The notes below the pieces were generated by a model. The model saw only the letters and a list, made by a program, of their open reading frames with translations. It did not search any database and had not been told where the DNA came from. 8,136 nt of DNA from NCBI GenBank assembly GCA_047611425.1, contig JBLFWJ010000155.1, positions 1 to 8,136 of the forward strand. The letters run 5' to 3'. This DNA is from JBLFWJ01 sp047611425 (GTDB lineage: Bacteria > Bacteroidota > Bacteroidia > UBA10329). Below are positions 6,602 through 8,136 of the stretch, one piece after another; the stretch's first letter is position 1, and each line of letters opens with the position of its first letter. Both the position numbers and the translations under genes were made by a program.

Positions 6602-6637
6602 TACGTCTCGTTCCTCGACACCTCCTTTATCAAGGAG
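6602..6637. repeat. Intergenic hairpins: imperfect palindrome and CTCCTT/AAGGAG stem
   Basis: Two adjacent inverted structures lie upstream of the DUF721 gene. 6602-6620 reads TACGTCTCGTTCCTCGACA, an imperfect palindrome of the GTCTCG...CGAGAC type that recalls dispersed repeats in flavobacterial genomes. 6622-6637 is a clean stem, CTCCTT-TATC-AAGGAG. No T-run follows on either strand, so these are not canonical terminators. Confidence 0.45.
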
Positions 6638-6648
6638 CAACTGCCTAT

Positions 6649-6687
6649 TCCCCCTTTTAAAGGGGGTGCCCAAAGGGTGGCGGATTT
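6649..6687. repeat. Intergenic hairpin repeat, CCCCCTTT/AAAGGGGG type
   Basis: 6650-6666 reads CCCCCTTTTAAAGGGGG, an 8-base inverted repeat around a single T, followed by TGCCCAAAGGGTGGCGGATTT. From memory this arrangement (palindrome followed by GCCCAAAGGG and GG-rich sequence) is another widespread dispersed intergenic repeat. It lies in the 130-base gap between purC and the DUF721 gene. The lack of a T-run makes it a poor intrinsic terminator for purC, though it may slow exonucleases. Confidence 0.55.
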
Positions 6688-6716
6688 ATTGAATTTAAGC
6701 TCTTCAAATCGTCAAC

Positions 6717-7673
6717 TTAAGGCATTTTTTTCAAAGCGGCATGAACGTTATCGGTGATTCTGTTTTGAATATCGGTGGTATCAGCCGGTTCAAATGATTC
6801 ACCAGCAATCTTCTCGTAAAGCTCGATATATCGTTTGGAAACAAGATCCACAAAGTCATCTGGCATTTCTGGCATCACCTGACCATCCAATCCTTGGAAA
6901 CCATTTTCCATCAACCATTCCCGCACAAACTCTTTTGATAATTGCTTTTGAGTTTCTCCATTTGCCTGTCGATCTTCATAACCTTCAGCATAGAAATATC
7001 GGCTAGAATCAGGTGTGTGAATCTCATCGATTAGCGTCACTTCACCATTGAACTTTCCAAACTCATACTTGGTATCCACTAGGATCAAACCTTGCTTGGC
7101 AGCAATTTCGGTTCCTCTTTGAAACAACTTTCTGGTGTAGTCTTCCAATTGGATATACTCGGCTTCTGGAACAATGCCGTTTGCGATAATTTCCTCACGG
7201 GAAATATCCTCGTCATGCCCTTCTTCAGCCTTCGTTGCTGGTGTGATTAGTGGTTCAGGAAAGCGGTCGTTCTCCTTCATTCCGTCAGGCATCGGTACTC
7301 CGCAAATCATCCTTTTCCCAGCTTTGTACTCTCTCCAAGAATGGCCTGCTAGGTAGCCTCTTATCACCATTTCCACGGGATAGGTGTCACACATCTTACC
7401 AATAGAAACCACAGGATCAGGCGAACTCATCAGCCAGTTTGGAACGATGTCCTCAGTCATCTTCAAGAACTTTCCAGCCACCTGATTCAATACTTGCCCT
7501 TTATGAGGAATTCCTCGTGGTAGGATATGATCAAATGCAGAGATACGATCGGACGCCACCATTACAAGTAGGTCATCTCCAATCGTGTGCACATCACGGA
7601 CTTTCCCGTGGTAAACCTTTGTTTGACCTTCGAAAACGAAGTTTGCTTCGGTTAACGTTTGAGGCAATGTCAT
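6717..7673 (-). CDS. purC: Phosphoribosylaminoimidazole-succinocarboxamide synthase
   Basis: SAICAR synthase (EC 6.3.2.6), a cytoplasmic enzyme of purine biosynthesis: it joins CAIR and aspartate using ATP to give SAICAR. The 318-residue protein is the long form, comparable with yeast Ade1 rather than the roughly 240-residue E. coli enzyme. Motifs visible are KVRD (24-27), SDRISAFD (41-48, family signature 1), VIRGYLAGHSWREY (103-116), TPATKAEEGHDE (144-155), LVDTKYEFG (198-206, signature 2) and IDEIHTPDSSRYF (215-227), which carry the ATP, CAIR and aspartate sites in known structures. All expected blocks are intact. The ATG at 7673 overlaps the phoH stop as ATGA, so translation is probably coupled to phoH. 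No purine-responsive regulatory site can be seen because the upstream region is coding sequence. Confidence 0.97.
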   Translation of the reverse strand: MTLPQTLTEANFVFEGQTKVYHGKVRDVHTIGDDLLVMVASDRISAFDHILPRGIPHKGQVLNQVAGKFLKMTEDIVPNWLMSSPDPVVSIGKMCDTYPVEMVIRGYLAGHSWREYKAGKRMICGVPMPDGMKENDRFPEPLITPATKAEEGHDEDISREEIIANGIVPEAEYIQLEDYTRKLFQRGTEIAAKQGLILVDTKYEFGKFNGEVTLIDEIHTPDSSRYFYAEGYEDRQANGETQKQLSKEFVREWLMENGFQGLDGQVMPEMPDDFVDLVSKRYIELYEKIAGESFEPADTTDIQNRITDNVHAALKKMP

Positions 7674-8136
7674 TTCTCTTTTTTCCCTTTTGAGTTCTTG
7701 TCCTTGTCAGAATCTTTCTCGTATCGATCAACAATTTTCTTCACCAAGTTATGGCGAATAATATCAGCCTGCCCCAATTCGATAAATCCAATGTCATTTA
7801 CATTTTTGAGCAGCGTCCATGCTTTGAACAACCCACTTGGGCCTGCCGATCTTGGTAAATCTACCTGAGTAACATCACCGGTAATTACAAACTTAGCCGA
7901 GCGTCCCATTCTAGTCAAGAACATTCGCATTTGACTGTCCGTGGTGTTCTGCGCTTCATCAAGAATCACGAATGCGTTATCCAACGTTCGTCCTCTCATA
8001 AAACCGAGAGGTGCAATCTGAATCGTTCCATCTTCCAAATAGCCTCGAAGCTTTGCAGGTGGAATCATATCCATCAACGCATCATACAATGGTTGCAAAT
8101 ATGGATCTAGCTTTTCCTTCAAATCACCAGGAAGAA
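7670..8136 (-). CDS. PhoH family ATPase (5' end outside window)
   Basis: The C-terminal half (154 residues) of a PhoH-family protein, a cytoplasmic P-loop ATPase related to RNA helicases; its job is poorly defined, with links to RNA metabolism. Visible are LDPYLQPLYDALMDM, a Walker B/DEAQ block FVILDEAQNTTDSQMRMFLTR, the ITGDVTQVDLPR motif and GLFKAW. The Walker A loop lies upstream, outside the window. The frame is open to the right edge with L-P-G-D before the TTG at 8122; that TTG falls inside a conserved block and is not the start. The family is about 320 residues, so about half is present. The tail is strongly lysine-rich (KDSDKDKNSKGKKEK). The gene runs directly into purC with a 4-base overlap. 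Confidence 0.93.
   Translation of the reverse strand, partial: LPGDLKEKLDPYLQPLYDALMDMIPPAKLRGYLEDGTIQIAPLGFMRGRTLDNAFVILDEAQNTTDSQMRMFLTRMGRSAKFVITGDVTQVDLPRSAGPSGLFKAWTLLKNVNDIGFIELGQADIIRHNLVKKIVDRYEKDSDKDKNSKGKKEK

Noticed and set aside
6587..6673. A 29-codon N-terminal extension of the DUF721 protein
   Set aside because: It is encoded by intergenic palindromic repeats and does not fit DUF721 N termini, which begin close to the MKMKRNYNQ start.
1..8136. CRISPR array, tRNA or rRNA genes, complete insertion sequence
   Set aside because: No spaced direct repeats, tRNA-like cloverleaf, rRNA sequence or transposase frame was seen; the only regular direct repetition is the protein-level MORN series.

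Overview
The window most likely comes from a Gram-negative member of the Bacteroidota, probably a flavobacterial relative. The evidence is protein style (a long-form PurC next to PhoH, a small DUF721 protein ending in an ISEILIY-like tail, a secreted MORN_2-repeat protein), general lack of strong Shine-Dalgarno sites, TAnnTTYG-type promoter boxes and intergenic palindromic repeats. This is inference from sequence; no search was run.

Layout: 1-2316 (minus) is a two-gene unit, an RlmI-type rRNA cytosine methyltransferase followed by a MATE exporter that runs off the left edge; they overlap by ATGA. A roughly 90-bp divergent promoter region (2317-2408) separates it from a plus-strand three-gene cassette, 2409-4842: a DltB-like MBOAT acyltransferase, a DltD-like membrane-anchored serine transferase, and a 37-residue membrane microprotein. 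The genes overlap by TTGA and ATGA. The cassette converges, with a 6-bp gap, on a minus-strand gene for an exported protein of about 16 MORN_2-like repeats (4849-6171). Then come a REP-like palindrome (6205-6243), a DUF721/DciA-like gene (6290-6586), a mosaic of hairpin repeats (6602-6687), purC (6717-7673) and the C-terminal half of phoH (7670-8136), the last two again overlapping by ATGA.

The main point of interest is the cassette. The microprotein, short enough to be missed by gene callers, has one transmembrane helix and ends in YIYANF. This matches the pattern of the C-terminal acyl-shuttle hexapeptide of DltX (FIYNEF-like), whose tyrosine carries an acyl group from the MBOAT protein to the DltD serine. 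The MBOAT has both DltB-type histidines and the DltD-like protein has a GTSE serine block and a DxxH block. Together they look like a complete outer-face acylation relay, but with no DltA or DltC beside it, in an organism unlikely to have teichoic acid. Donor and acceptor are therefore unknown. The remaining genes are ordinary housekeeping or transport genes.
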